From NCBI RefSeq assembly GCF_026537325.1, contig NZ_JAFNMJ010000001.1, forward strand, positions 124,001 through 188,000: a stretch of 64,000 nucleotides of DNA, given 5' to 3'. This document shows positions 18,260 through 26,347 of the stretch, piece by piece (the stretch's first letter is position 1; every line of letters begins with the position of its first letter). The notes below the pieces were generated by a model. It was given only the letters and a program-made list of their open reading frames with translations. It was not told where the DNA came from and did not search any database. The position numbers were made by a program, and so were the translations under genes. The stretch comes from Bifidobacterium sp. B4142 (lineage in GTDB: Bacteria > Actinomycetota > Actinomycetes > Actinomycetales > Bifidobacteriaceae).

Positions 18260-19798
18260 ATGAATGTCTTCCTTGCGGTGCTGAACTTCATCAGCCAGGA
18301 GATTCTGAATGTGCCCGCCTATCTGATTGGCATCGTGGCGGCCATCGGCCTGATCGCCCTGAAACGGAGTGCGGGCCAGGTCATTTCGGGTGCCCTCAAG
18401 GCGGCCATGGGCTATCTGATTCTGGGCGCCGGCGCCACTGTCGTGACCAACGCCCTGGGTCCCTTCGGCAAGCTGGTCTTCAAAGCTACCGGGGCCCACG
18501 GGGTCGTACCCACCAACGAGGTGATCGTGGCCCAGGCCTCCAGCCAGTTCGGCGCAGCCTCCGCCTACATCATCGTGCTCAGCTTCATCGTCATGATCCT
18601 GCTGGCCCGGTTCACCCCCCTCAAGTACGTCTTCTTGACCGGCCACCATATGGTCTTCATGTCCACCCTGCTGGCTCTGGTCCTTTCGATCGGGTTCGGC
18701 AAGGGCAACAACCTGCTTATCGTGCTGATCGGCGCCCTGCTCATGGGCGTGATCATGGTGGCCATGCCCGCTTTCGCCCAGCCTTACATGAACCGGGTGA
18801 CCGGCAGCGACAAGCTGTCCATCGGTCACTTCAACACCTTGGGCTACGTGGTCTCGGGTGCGGTTGGCGGCGCTGTGGGCAAGAAGTCGCGTTCCACCGA
18901 GGACATCGACTTCCCCAAGGGGCTGAGCTTCCTGCGTGATTCCATGGTCTCCACCACCCTGCTCATGGTCATCCTCTATTTGGTCTTCGCCATCTGGACC
19001 GCCTTGGTGGTGCCTGCCAAAGCGGCTTTCGCCGTCTTCCCCTCTCATCCGGCCAACTGGGGAGCCTTCTTCATGGCCGCCTTCGCCCAGGCCCTGCAGT
19101 TCGGCATCGGCGTGAGCATCATCCTGTACGGTGTCCGTATCATCCTGGGTGAGCTGGTGCCCGCCTTCCAAGGCATCGCCAACAAGGTGGTTCCTGGCGC
19201 CCGTCCTGCCCTGGATATCCCCATCGTCTTCCCCTATGGTGCCAATGCATCCCTGATTGGCTTCCTGGCCTCCTTCGCCGGCGGTCTGGTGGCTCTGGTC
19301 ATCATAGCCGTCTGGCTCGGGCCCGTCTGGGGTCTGGCTCTGATCCTGCCGGGCATGGTGCCCCACTTCTTCGATGGCGGCGGCGCCGGCGTCTTCGGCA
19401 ACGCAACCGGCGGCCGCATCGGGGCTGTGGTCGGCGGCTTCATCAACGGTCTGCTGATCACCTTCCTGCCGGCCATCCTGATGACGGTTCTGGGCAGCTT
19501 CGGCCTGTCCAACGCCACCTTCGGGGATGCTGATTTTGCCTGGTATGGCACTGTGGTCGGCAAGCTGTCCCAGCTGGGCATTCCCGTTGGGGCCGTGGTC
19601 CTGGTGATTCTGGCGGTGGTGATCTTCGCCCTGGCCTGTGTCTGGCAGGTCAAGGTGGTCAACACTGGATGGATGCCTGCTGCCAAGCATGCTGAGTTCA
19701 TCGCCAGTGTCGAGGCTGAAGAGAAGGAGGCCAAGGCTCAGGCTCGCGCAGCCGCCAAGGCCGCTCGTGCACAGGCCAAGGCCGCAAAGGCCGAATAG
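18260..19798 (+). CDS. PTS EIIC, ascorbate (UlaA/SgaT) type permease
   Basis: Membrane transport subunit of the PTS system, with about ten hydrophobic segments. Characteristic blocks are FISQEILNVPAYLIGIVAAI at the N-terminus, LILGAGATVVTNAL, GVRIILGELVPAFQGI and PHFFDGGGAGVFGNATGG. The 512 residues end in a Lys/Ala/Glu-rich cytoplasmic tail (about 30 residues, EEKEAKAQARAAAKAARAQ) that is not part of the transporter fold. Its paralogue at 26344-27750 has the same core. Substrate: a carbohydrate or polyol-like compound; not identifiable here. Confidence 0.92.
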   Translation: MNVFLAVLNFISQEILNVPAYLIGIVAAIGLIALKRSAGQVISGALKAAMGYLILGAGATVVTNALGPFGKLVFKATGAHGVVPTNEVIVAQASSQFGAASAYIIVLSFIVMILLARFTPLKYVFLTGHHMVFMSTLLALVLSIGFGKGNNLLIVLIGALLMGVIMVAMPAFAQPYMNRVTGSDKLSIGHFNTLGYVVSGAVGGAVGKKSRSTEDIDFPKGLSFLRDSMVSTTLLMVILYLVFAIWTALVVPAKAAFAVFPSHPANWGAFFMAAFAQALQFGIGVSIILYGVRIILGELVPAFQGIANKVVPGARPALDIPIVFPYGANASLIGFLASFAGGLVALVIIAVWLGPVWGLALILPGMVPHFFDGGGAGVFGNATGGRIGAVVGGFINGLLITFLPAILMTVLGSFGLSNATFGDADFAWYGTVVGKLSQLGIPVGAVVLVILAVVIFALACVWQVKVVNTGWMPAAKHAEFIASVEAEEKEAKAQARAAAKAARAQAKAAKAE

Positions 19799-19869
19799 GC
19801 ATGCACAAGTTCGCCACATAAGCGCCAGGAGAAAGGTCTTGCTGATTCCTTTCTCCAGTCCAATTTAGA

Positions 19870-19908
19870 GCCGCCCGGATCATTTCCATGCGGAAGGATC
19901 CAGGCGGC
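19870..19908 (+). terminator. Hairpin downstream of the ptsI-EII operon
   Basis: GCCGCCCGGATC (19870-19881) pairs with GATCCAGGCGGC (19897-19908) with one mismatch; a further CCATGCGG sits in the loop. Only CCTTGCACTTTT follows, so the T-tract is imperfect. Confidence 0.55.
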
Positions 19909-20016
19909 CCTTGCACTTTTAGCGTAGGGTGGCGGGATTTATTATGCTGGACGCTGTTCGCGGCTGTTTTCAAGGATGAACTTGACCTCGTCGGCTGGGC
20001 GGGCGAGAATCGAATC

Positions 20017-20589
20017 ATGAGGATTATCACTGATTTCGGCACCATTCCCGATCGGTATGCCAAGCGCGCCCCTCAGTCCCTTACCCGCAAGGGACGTCCT
20101 GTAGTCTCCTTCCCCTTCCGCCTTGAGGACGTGCCTCAGGAGGCCCGCTGCCTGCACTGGATGCTGGTGGATCCTGACTCCGTGCCCGTGTGCGGCTTCC
20201 CTTGGATTCACTGGTCCCTGGCCAACCTGCCCATCGAGGCCTTGCTCGCCTTGCAGCCCGAGGGGACCGGAAGCTCTGTTCTGGCGATTCCCGAAGACTT
20301 CTCCAGAAATCTGTCTAATCTGATTCCCGGTGTGCCTCAAGGGCGCACCTCGGCGGCCTCGCCCCTGGTCATGGAGAAGGAGATCGCTGACGACCCCGCC
20401 GTGCTTATGCGTTACAACGGTCCTACGCCTCCGGACCGGGTTCATGACTATGTGCTGTCGGTCTGGGCCACACGAGAAACTCTGCCGGGCCTAGAGGAGG
20501 GGTTCTGGCTGAATGCCCTGGCCCATGCCATCCATTCCGCCCAGCCGGTGGCCGCAGCAGCTCGGGCCTGGCTGCCAGCTGATGCCTGA
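20017..20589 (+). CDS. YbhB/YbcL-family (PEBP-like) protein
   Basis: Member of the phosphatidylethanolamine-binding/Raf-kinase-inhibitor-like family. It shows the core pattern HWMLVDPDSVPVCGFPWIHW (the DPD and H residues of the ligand pocket) and the later YNGPTPPDRVHDYVLSVWA, equivalent to the GPxPPxGxHrY signature. The cellular role in bacteria is undefined. The start at ATG 20017 has no ribosome binding site but a -10-like GAGAAT six bases earlier, so it may be translated from a leaderless mRNA. A 190-residue cytoplasmic protein; monocistronic. Confidence 0.85.
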   Translation: MRIITDFGTIPDRYAKRAPQSLTRKGRPVVSFPFRLEDVPQEARCLHWMLVDPDSVPVCGFPWIHWSLANLPIEALLALQPEGTGSSVLAIPEDFSRNLSNLIPGVPQGRTSAASPLVMEKEIADDPAVLMRYNGPTPPDRVHDYVLSVWATRETLPGLEEGFWLNALAHAIHSAQPVAAAARAWLPADA

Positions 20590-20743
20590 CCTGGTTGGGG
20601 CGGTCTAGCACTAGAGTGAGGCCATGCCCCAAGTGCGCAGACGGCCGTCATCCCTGCCTGCCACGCAGTCGGTTCGAAAGGCATCCACCGACATTCTGAC
20701 TGGTGATGACGCTGACCGCGATCAGACAAAGGAAGACGCTCAT

Positions 20744-22270
20744 ATGCCCTGCACCACGCTTCTGATAGGCAAGAATGCCAGTTATGACGGGTCCACCATC
20801 ATCGCTCGGAATGAGGACTCGTCCAACGGAGAGTTTCGTCCCAAGCGCTTCGTGTTAGTCACTCCTGACCAGCAGCCACGGCACTACCACAGTGTGATCA
20901 GCCACCTGGAGATAGACCTGCCCGAGGATCCCATGCGATATACCTCGGTGCCCGACGCTTTGCACGATCAGGGGCTCTGGGCTGCTGCAGGCGTCAACAG
21001 CGCCAACGTGGCCATGTCAGCCACCGAGACCATTACCACCAACGAACGTGTTCTGGGTGCAGATCCTCTGGTTGAGCCCACCACTGCCCAGGGCCGTCCT
21101 GGGGATAAGGACTACCTGGCCGCAGCGCCCGGAGGCATCGGCGAGGAGGACTTGGTCACCATCGTCCTGCCCTATATCCACTCGGCTCGGGAGGGCGTTC
21201 AGCGGCTGGGCTCCCTGCTGGAGCGCTACGGCACCTACGAGATGAATGGCATCGCCTTCAGCGATGTGGACGAGATCTGGTGGATGGAGACTGTGGGCGG
21301 CCATCACTGGATCGCCAAGCGTGTGCCTGATGACTCCTATGTGACCATGCCCAACCAGCTGGGCATCGACGAGTTCGATCTGGACGACGCCTTCGGAGAC
21401 CAGACCGACCACCTCTGCTCGGCCGACCTGCGGGAGTTCATCGCCGACAACCACCTGGACTTGTCCGTGGAGTCGGCTTCGCCCTTCAACCCGCGTGACG
21501 CCTTTGGATCCCACAGCGATTCAGACCACGTATATAACACGCCTCGGGCCTGGTACATGCAGCGCTTCCTCAATCCCTATGACGAGATCTGGGACGGGCC
21601 GGATGCCGATCACACTCCCGCCAGCGACAACATTCCCTGGTGCCGTCAGCCTGAGCGGCTAATTACCGTGGAGGATGTCAAGTACCTGCTCAGCTCCCAC
21701 TATCAGGGCACACCCTACGATCCCTATGGGCGGACCGGCGACGAGCATACCAAGGGACTTTACCGCCCCATCGGCATCAATCGCAACGACCAGCTGTCCC
21801 TAATCCAGCTGCGCCCCTACCAGCCTGAATCATGCAGGGCCATCCAGTGGATTTCATATGGGTCCAACGCCTTCAACGCCTTGGTTCCCTTCTATACCAA
21901 TGTGGATCGCACACCCGACTATCTGGCCAACACCACGGGGCGGGTCTCCACCGACAGCCTCTACTGGTCCGACCGGCTGGTCGCCGCCCTGTGCGACTCG
22001 GCCTTTGCGGGCACTTCGGCGGCCGTCGAACGCTATCAGCAGAGCGTAGGCGCTGAGGGTCATCGCATGATCACCGCTGCAGACGAGCAGGTGGCCCGTT
22101 TGGAAGGCGCCGACAAGGGCACTGATAACCCAGAGGTTCGCCAAGTGCTGGAGGCTGCCAACGAGGACATGGCCGAACGTCTGCGCAAGGAGACCGACGA
22201 TCTGCTGAGCCAGGTGCTTTATACGGCCAGCATGGGCATGCGCAACGGCTACCATCTGTCCGACAACTGA
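20744..22270 (+). CDS. pepD: C69-family dipeptidase
   Basis: Ntn-type dipeptidase (peptidase family C69) releasing amino acids from dipeptides. From ATG 20744 the protein starts MPCTTLLIGKNASYDGSTII, placing the nucleophilic cysteine at residue 3, and continues with the family block ARNEDSSNG. WWMETVGGHHWIAKRVPDD is another conserved stretch. The length of 508 is typical. AAAGGAAG eight bases upstream supports this start. An in-frame ATG at 20624, preceded by TAGAGT six bases away, could give a 40-residue longer leaderless product, but that would bury the cysteine unless processed. Confidence 0.9.
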   Translation: MPCTTLLIGKNASYDGSTIIARNEDSSNGEFRPKRFVLVTPDQQPRHYHSVISHLEIDLPEDPMRYTSVPDALHDQGLWAAAGVNSANVAMSATETITTNERVLGADPLVEPTTAQGRPGDKDYLAAAPGGIGEEDLVTIVLPYIHSAREGVQRLGSLLERYGTYEMNGIAFSDVDEIWWMETVGGHHWIAKRVPDDSYVTMPNQLGIDEFDLDDAFGDQTDHLCSADLREFIADNHLDLSVESASPFNPRDAFGSHSDSDHVYNTPRAWYMQRFLNPYDEIWDGPDADHTPASDNIPWCRQPERLITVEDVKYLLSSHYQGTPYDPYGRTGDEHTKGLYRPIGINRNDQLSLIQLRPYQPESCRAIQWISYGSNAFNALVPFYTNVDRTPDYLANTTGRVSTDSLYWSDRLVAALCDSAFAGTSAAVERYQQSVGAEGHRMITAADEQVARLEGADKGTDNPEVRQVLEAANEDMAERLRKETDDLLSQVLYTASMGMRNGYHLSDN

Positions 22271-22309
22271 GCCATCCGATTGACAAGGATCATAAGGGAG
22301 GAGAGCCGC

Positions 22310-23830
22310 ATGACGGGCTTCGGCGATTACGTCAGGCCATACGGCCTGTTTGACAAGATCGATGCCTTCGGCTACCTGAAGGATCTGCGGGATCATCCGG
22401 ATATGCCGCGCAAGCATGGACGGGTGCTGTTGGTCACCGCCGACACTCCGCTGAAGGCATCGCGGGGAGAGGGCAAGACCACCACCACCATCGCCCTGAT
22501 CGACGCCTTGCGCGCCCGGGGCGTGGACGCCGCTGCCGTCCTGCGTCAGCCCAGCATGGGCATTACCGCCGCAGGATCCAAGGGTGGCGCCTCCGGTGGC
22601 GGCAAATCCTCCCTGACGCATCCTGAGCTGGTGGACTGGGGTCTGTGTGGGGAGATGGCTGCCATCGAATCCGCTCAGAACCTGCTGGTCTCCTTTGCGG
22701 AGAAGGCAGTGGACGAGGGGCGGTTGGACACTGTCCTAGTGCCCCGGGTCAGCGAGGTGCCCTCGCGGTCCCTGCGGCAGATCGCCGTGGACCGAGGCAA
22801 GGGCGACCTGCCTGAGCGGACCGTGCTGACGCCTACTTGCGAGCTCATGCAGATTGTAGTGCTCTCCCGGAGCATGAAGGAGATTGAACAGCGCGTGGCC
22901 GCCATGGTCGCGGGGACCCTGGATGGCCGTCCAGTTACCTTCGGAGAGTTTGTGGACCTCTGGCGTATCACCGGCATCCTGACTGATGCGGTCAAGCCCG
23001 CTTTCACCCAGACCTTGGAGGGTTCTCCAGTCTACGTGCATGGCGGGCCATTCGCCAACGTCTCCATCGGCATTCCCAGCCTGGTGTCCGTGGAGATGGC
23101 CTGCGCCCGGCACGACGTGGTCGTTGTCGAGGCGGGCTATGGAGCCGATGCCGGCGCCCAGAAGTGGCTGGACATCGCCGCCCGTGAATATGGGGCCCAA
23201 TGGCCGGCCGCCGCCGTGGTCGTCACACGTGCCACCACCTGGCGGGACGATCCTAAGCTGAGCTGGCGCTATCCCTTCCATGTGCATCGTCTGGAAGGAC
23301 TGGGCATCCCCACCTTCCCGCTGATCAACCTCTGGGAGGGTGAGGACGAGCAGGTGGAATCCTTGCGGGAGACCGCCGATGGTCTGGGCTTCCGCAGGCC
23401 CATCGCTGGCAACCTCTTCCGTGACGGGGGCAAGGCCCTTGAGCCCCAGCTGGACGATCTGATCAAGGCCCTGCAGGAGCCCGCGAAAGCCCAGGCGAGC
23501 ACGGCCAGCCTGCATGGTATGTCTGTGTCGGATCGGATTCGCTGGATCGCCAAGAGCGCCTATGGCGTGCCGGCTGATCGGGTTCTTGAGCGTGAGGGCT
23601 TCCAGGACAGTCTTCAGGCGGCCTCCGACCTCTGCAACAAGGTGGGCATCTCCCTTGAGGATCTGGTGGTGGTGGCGGTCAAGTCGCCAGCTACCATGAC
23701 CGACGATGACCGGGCCGACCAGGACAGGCGTACGGTCACTCTGAAGAAGGTCGAGGCCCATACGGGTGCCGGTCTCCTGCAGGTGAACCTGACCACTTCC
23801 CTGACCACGCCCATGCCCAAGATCGTCTGA
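22310..23830 (+). CDS. fhs: Formate--tetrahydrofolate ligase
   Basis: ATP-dependent ligation of formate to tetrahydrofolate, feeding one-carbon units into purine synthesis. The ATP loop is GEGKTTTTIAL near residue 52, followed by RQPSMGITAAGSKGGASGGG and VYVHGGPFANVSIG. At 506 residues it is shorter than the common 555-residue form but covers the whole fold; several positions differ from the Clostridium type. GGGAGGAGAG precedes ATG 22310. In bifidobacteria this enzyme can use formate produced by pyruvate formate-lyase. It lies 39 bp after pepD, possibly in the same transcript. Confidence 0.92.
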   Translation: MTGFGDYVRPYGLFDKIDAFGYLKDLRDHPDMPRKHGRVLLVTADTPLKASRGEGKTTTTIALIDALRARGVDAAAVLRQPSMGITAAGSKGGASGGGKSSLTHPELVDWGLCGEMAAIESAQNLLVSFAEKAVDEGRLDTVLVPRVSEVPSRSLRQIAVDRGKGDLPERTVLTPTCELMQIVVLSRSMKEIEQRVAAMVAGTLDGRPVTFGEFVDLWRITGILTDAVKPAFTQTLEGSPVYVHGGPFANVSIGIPSLVSVEMACARHDVVVVEAGYGADAGAQKWLDIAAREYGAQWPAAAVVVTRATTWRDDPKLSWRYPFHVHRLEGLGIPTFPLINLWEGEDEQVESLRETADGLGFRRPIAGNLFRDGGKALEPQLDDLIKALQEPAKAQASTASLHGMSVSDRIRWIAKSAYGVPADRVLEREGFQDSLQAASDLCNKVGISLEDLVVVAVKSPATMTDDDRADQDRRTVTLKKVEAHTGAGLLQVNLTTSLTTPMPKIV

Positions 23831-23871
23831 GCAGGCAATGTATGGATTCGACGGACCTGTGACGCGCCGTG

Positions 23872-23899
23872 TTGCGGGTCTGCCGAAACAGTGTATAGT
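23872..23899 (+). promoter_or_regulatory. Promoter of tRNA-Lys
   Basis: TTGCGG (23872-23877), 16-bp spacer, TATAGT (23894-23899), 26 bp before the mature 5' end. Confidence 0.6.
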
Positions 23900-23925
23900 A
23901 TTTACTTGGCTCTTGAAAGTGCCTT

Positions 23926-23999
23926 GCCCCTATAGCTCAGTTGGCTAGAGCAGCTGACTCTTAATCAGCGTGTCCGGGGTTCGAGCCCCCGTGGGGGCA
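23926..23999 (+). tRNA. tRNA-Lys (anticodon CTT)
   Basis: Complete 74-nt cloverleaf: acceptor GCCCCTA pairs with TGGGGGC plus discriminator A, D-loop contains AGCTCAGTTGGCTAGAGC, the anticodon arm GACTCTTAATC has CTT at 23960-23962, and the T arm is CGGGGTTCGAGCCCCCG. CCA is not encoded. It decodes AAG, the main lysine codon in this G+C-rich genome. Confidence 0.97.
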
Positions 24000-24006
24000 C
24001 AGAGTC

Positions 24007-24042
24007 AAAGCCCTACAGCCGCAAAGGCTGTGGGGCTTTTTT
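24007..24042 (+). terminator. Rho-independent terminator of tRNA-Lys
   Basis: AAAGCCCTACAGCC (24007-24020), loop GCAAA, GGCTGTGGGGCTTT (24026-24039), ending in six T residues. Confidence 0.9.
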
Positions 24043-24659
24043 ATGCCCGGGGTATCCGTACAAGAACCGATTTTGTGTGACATCTATGTGACAAAAATCC
24101 TGGCAAAAGAAAAACTTTGACGAAGCTAGGGTGTAAAGCCTGTCTATTTATCAACCAGCAGGCTTCTCAAGTCTCCTGCCTACTGCTTTCCCCGCCAGCG
24201 ATCTCAGCCTTAGCGCGACTTTCCGTGCGCACGCTTGGCATAGAAGCCTGCAAAAACAGCGGTCGGATCATTCCTAACCAGAAGGAGAGTTCGTTAGTCT
24301 TGTGTTTACGAATCAAGTGAATAGATGAGTCAGAGGGCGGGAGCTGTTTCGGTGATTTGCCGAGAGTGCGCGATCCGTCTGGGATATGGGTAGCTGCGCG
24401 TGGTTCTCAATGCGCTATGATTAGCAGTGGCTGGCATAAGATGTTTACGCCGGTTTGAGTGCAGTCGTGTTGATGGTGACACGTGGTTGGAGCTGGTGCG
24501 ATATCGGATTTCAACGAATTATTTGAATCAATGCAGATCACGAGCGCTTCTCGGCCTAGTGCCATCACCTTTTATTGAATGATGTCCATGCCTTGGCCCA
24601 TATGTGACCGGTTGGAGTGAAGGTCCCAAGGCGGCATTGAGAGAGGAGTGAAGGGTCGA
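24043..24659. other. Gene-poor region before the aquaporin
   Basis: No supported gene in these 617 bp. Structures seen: direct repeat TGTGACA at 24076-24092 separated by four bases; three mutually exclusive pairing elements AAGCCTG (24136-24142), GCAGGCTTCT (24158-24167) and AGAAGCCTGC (24242-24251); and GTGCGATATCG (24496-24506), which recurs before gntR. An open stretch 24117-24320 has no start signals or recognisable protein. No repeat of the tRNA 3' end was found, so an integration scar is not supported. Confidence 0.5.
24496..24506. promoter_or_regulatory. Shared 11-bp element, aquaporin copy
   Basis: GTGCGATATCG with palindromic core CGATATCG. An identical 11-mer lies at 27898-27908 upstream of gntR. 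Possible operator of the GntR regulator. Confidence 0.35.
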
Positions 24660-25394
24660 ATGGAATATTCGCTCATGACCAAGTTGGCCGCTGAATGTGT
24701 CGGCACCGCCATATTGATGATCTTCGGGAACGGCGCGGTCGCCGACGTGGATCTGGATGGTACCAAGGGCCACCGTTCCGGCTGGCTCACAATTGCCATG
24801 GGATATGGCTTCGGAGTCATGTTTCCCGTGCTCATGTTCGGAGGGATATCCGGAGCCCACATCAACCCGGCCATGACTCTGGGACAAGCCGTCATCGGTA
24901 TCTTCCCATGGAGCCAAGTACTGCCTTATATTCTGGCGCAGCTGGTCGGGGCGGCCCTGGGTCAGCTGGTCGTCTATGTCTGCTACTTCCCGCACTACCG
25001 AATGACCAAGGAACCTATGCCGATTTTGGGCACCTTCTGCACCACTGATGCCGCGGGATCGCTGGTCAATTATTTTATTAATGAGTTCTTTGGCACGCTT
25101 GTGCTGGTCTTGGGAGCCCTCTGCTGTCTACAGGGTCCATGGGGGTCTAAGGGGTTGGCTGCCGCCTCCATCGTTGTCGGCTTGATCGTCTGGGGGCTGG
25201 TCACCTCTCTGGGCGGTCCCACCGGCCCTGGTCTGAACCCCGCACGCGATCTGGTGCCGCGCTTCCTGCACTGGATACTGCCTGTGCCCAATAAGGGGGA
25301 CTCACGCTGGGGTGAGGCTTGGATTCCGGTAGTGGCGCCCATCATTGGTGCCATCGTCGGAGCCGCGATTTTCAAGGTTCTTTTCGCTGCCTGA
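24660..25394 (+). CDS. MIP-family aquaglyceroporin
   Basis: Membrane channel of the major intrinsic protein family. The two half-helix motifs are present: GAHINPAMT (NPA at 69-71) and GLNPARDLVPR, whose Asp after the second NPA marks the glycerol-conducting GlpF branch. About six membrane segments in 244 residues. ATG 24660 is preceded by GAGAGGAG and AAGGG; GTG 24648 and ATG 24675 are alternatives. It stands at the head of the second PTS locus, 192 bp before EIIA, which has its own promoter. It may import a small polyol or let out a product of the pathway. Confidence 0.92.
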   Translation: MEYSLMTKLAAECVGTAILMIFGNGAVADVDLDGTKGHRSGWLTIAMGYGFGVMFPVLMFGGISGAHINPAMTLGQAVIGIFPWSQVLPYILAQLVGAALGQLVVYVCYFPHYRMTKEPMPILGTFCTTDAAGSLVNYFINEFFGTLVLVLGALCCLQGPWGSKGLAAASIVVGLIVWGLVTSLGGPTGPGLNPARDLVPRFLHWILPVPNKGDSRWGEAWIPVVAPIIGAIVGAAIFKVLFAA

Positions 25395-25463
25395 TCAATA
25401 GTATGCTTCAAAACCCGGGTTCCTTCTCACCGGCCCGGGATTCGACATTTAAACACGCATTTT

Positions 25464-25492
25464 TAGACATCATATTGTCATGTTGTTATAAT
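25464..25492 (+). promoter_or_regulatory. Promoter of the second EII operon, with a possible operator
   Basis: TAGACA (25464-25469), 17-bp spacer, perfect TATAAT (25487-25492). The spacer contains the inverted repeat GACA-TCATAT-TGTC (25466-25479), a plausible repressor site. Confidence 0.7.
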
Positions 25493-25586
25493 GTTTCCGG
25501 AGTTCGAGGTTGAAGTTTCGTGGAGGCATTCTTCCACGATCATTCGCTACGGAGCGGATGGGCTTCATCGTATGCGAGGAGGCAAA

Positions 25587-26036
25587 TTGCTGGACGAGTA
25601 TTTCTCAGAAGGCACCGTGATGTACAGGGACGGCGTAGCCGATTGGGAAGAAGCAGTAGACGTGGTTTCCGGTCCGCTGCTTGATCTTAGAAAGATCAAG
25701 CCTTCTTATGTCGATGCCATCAAGGCTTCGATACGCAAACCGGGCGGTACCTATATTGATCTGGGTCAAGGCATCGCCATGGCCCATGCCAGACCTGAGG
25801 CGGGTGTTGTAGCCACTTCCCTGTCGGTGCTGAAAGTGGGCAGGCCTTTCTTACTGGATGATTCCCAGGACCACCCGATCAGCACGCTCTTCTGCCTGGC
25901 TGCGCAGGACTCCAAAAGTCATTTAAGCCTGATGCAATCACTGGCGACCTTCTTGAGTGACGGGCGGAATCAGGAACGGCTGGGCAAGGCCACGAACGTT
26001 GAAGAATTAAGGGCGATTCTCAAGGAAGAAAGGTAA
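25587..26036 (+). CDS. PTS EIIA, ascorbate type (second system)
   Basis: Cytoplasmic EIIA of the mannitol/ascorbate fold with the phosphohistidine motif IDLGQGIAMAHARP. I chose the TTG at 25587 because GAGGAGG lies four bases upstream and because it puts the phosphorylated histidine at residue 68, exactly as in the paralogue at 17373; the ATG at 25572 (five codons earlier) is the alternative. The product is 149 residues. Five bases separate it from EIIB. Only moderately similar to the first EIIA, so this is a diverged paralogue rather than a recent copy. Confidence 0.9.
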   Translation: MLDEYFSEGTVMYRDGVADWEEAVDVVSGPLLDLRKIKPSYVDAIKASIRKPGGTYIDLGQGIAMAHARPEAGVVATSLSVLKVGRPFLLDDSQDHPISTLFCLAAQDSKSHLSLMQSLATFLSDGRNQERLGKATNVEELRAILKEER

Positions 26037-26041
26037 TCAAT

Positions 26042-26347
26042 ATGAAGATTCTGACGGTTTGCAGCACTGGACTGGGGTCGAGCTTCATAACTCAGCTCAA
26101 CATCGACAAGGCCTTGAAAGAACTTGGCGTGACCGGTGTCGAGACCGACCATAGCGATCTGGGCTCTGTCAACAAAGGCGATGCTGATGTTATTTTTGTC
26201 GGGCGTGACATTGCTGATGCGGCCAAGGATCTGGGTGACGTGGTCGTTCTGAACAGCCTGATTGACATGAAGGAGATCAAAGAGAAGCTGGCCGAGGCTC
26301 TCAAGCGCCACGGTCTGGATATCCATGAAGAGGAGCAGACGGCATGA
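26042..26347 (+). CDS. PTS EIIB, ascorbate type (second system)
   Basis: 101-residue phosphocarrier with Cys7 in MKILTVCSTGLGSSFITQLN, the EIIB loop. GAAAGG precedes the ATG. It overlaps the EIIC start by four bases (ATGA), so EIIB and EIIC are translationally coupled. The hydrophilic C-terminus HEEEQTA is unremarkable. Confidence 0.92.
   Translation: MKILTVCSTGLGSSFITQLNIDKALKELGVTGVETDHSDLGSVNKGDADVIFVGRDIADAAKDLGDVVVLNSLIDMKEIKEKLAEALKRHGLDIHEEEQTA

Noticed and set aside
17573-19819. Open frame of 748 codons antisense to the first EIIC
   Set aside because: Composition is His/Gln/Gly/Asp-rich low complexity with no domain, and it mirrors a clear PTS permease. It is a by-product of high G+C codon use.
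20624-20743. Forty-residue N-terminal extension of the C69 dipeptidase
   Set aside because: It would place the catalytic cysteine inside the chain, and a strong ribosome binding site precedes the ATG at 20744.
21041-21056. CGAAC/GTTC pair in pepD as an SOS box
   Set aside because: The half sites are separated by two bases, not four, and lie inside a coding region.
24117-24320. 67-codon open frame after tRNA-Lys
   Set aside because: No ribosome binding site, no recognisable sequence, and it overlaps the inverted-repeat structure.
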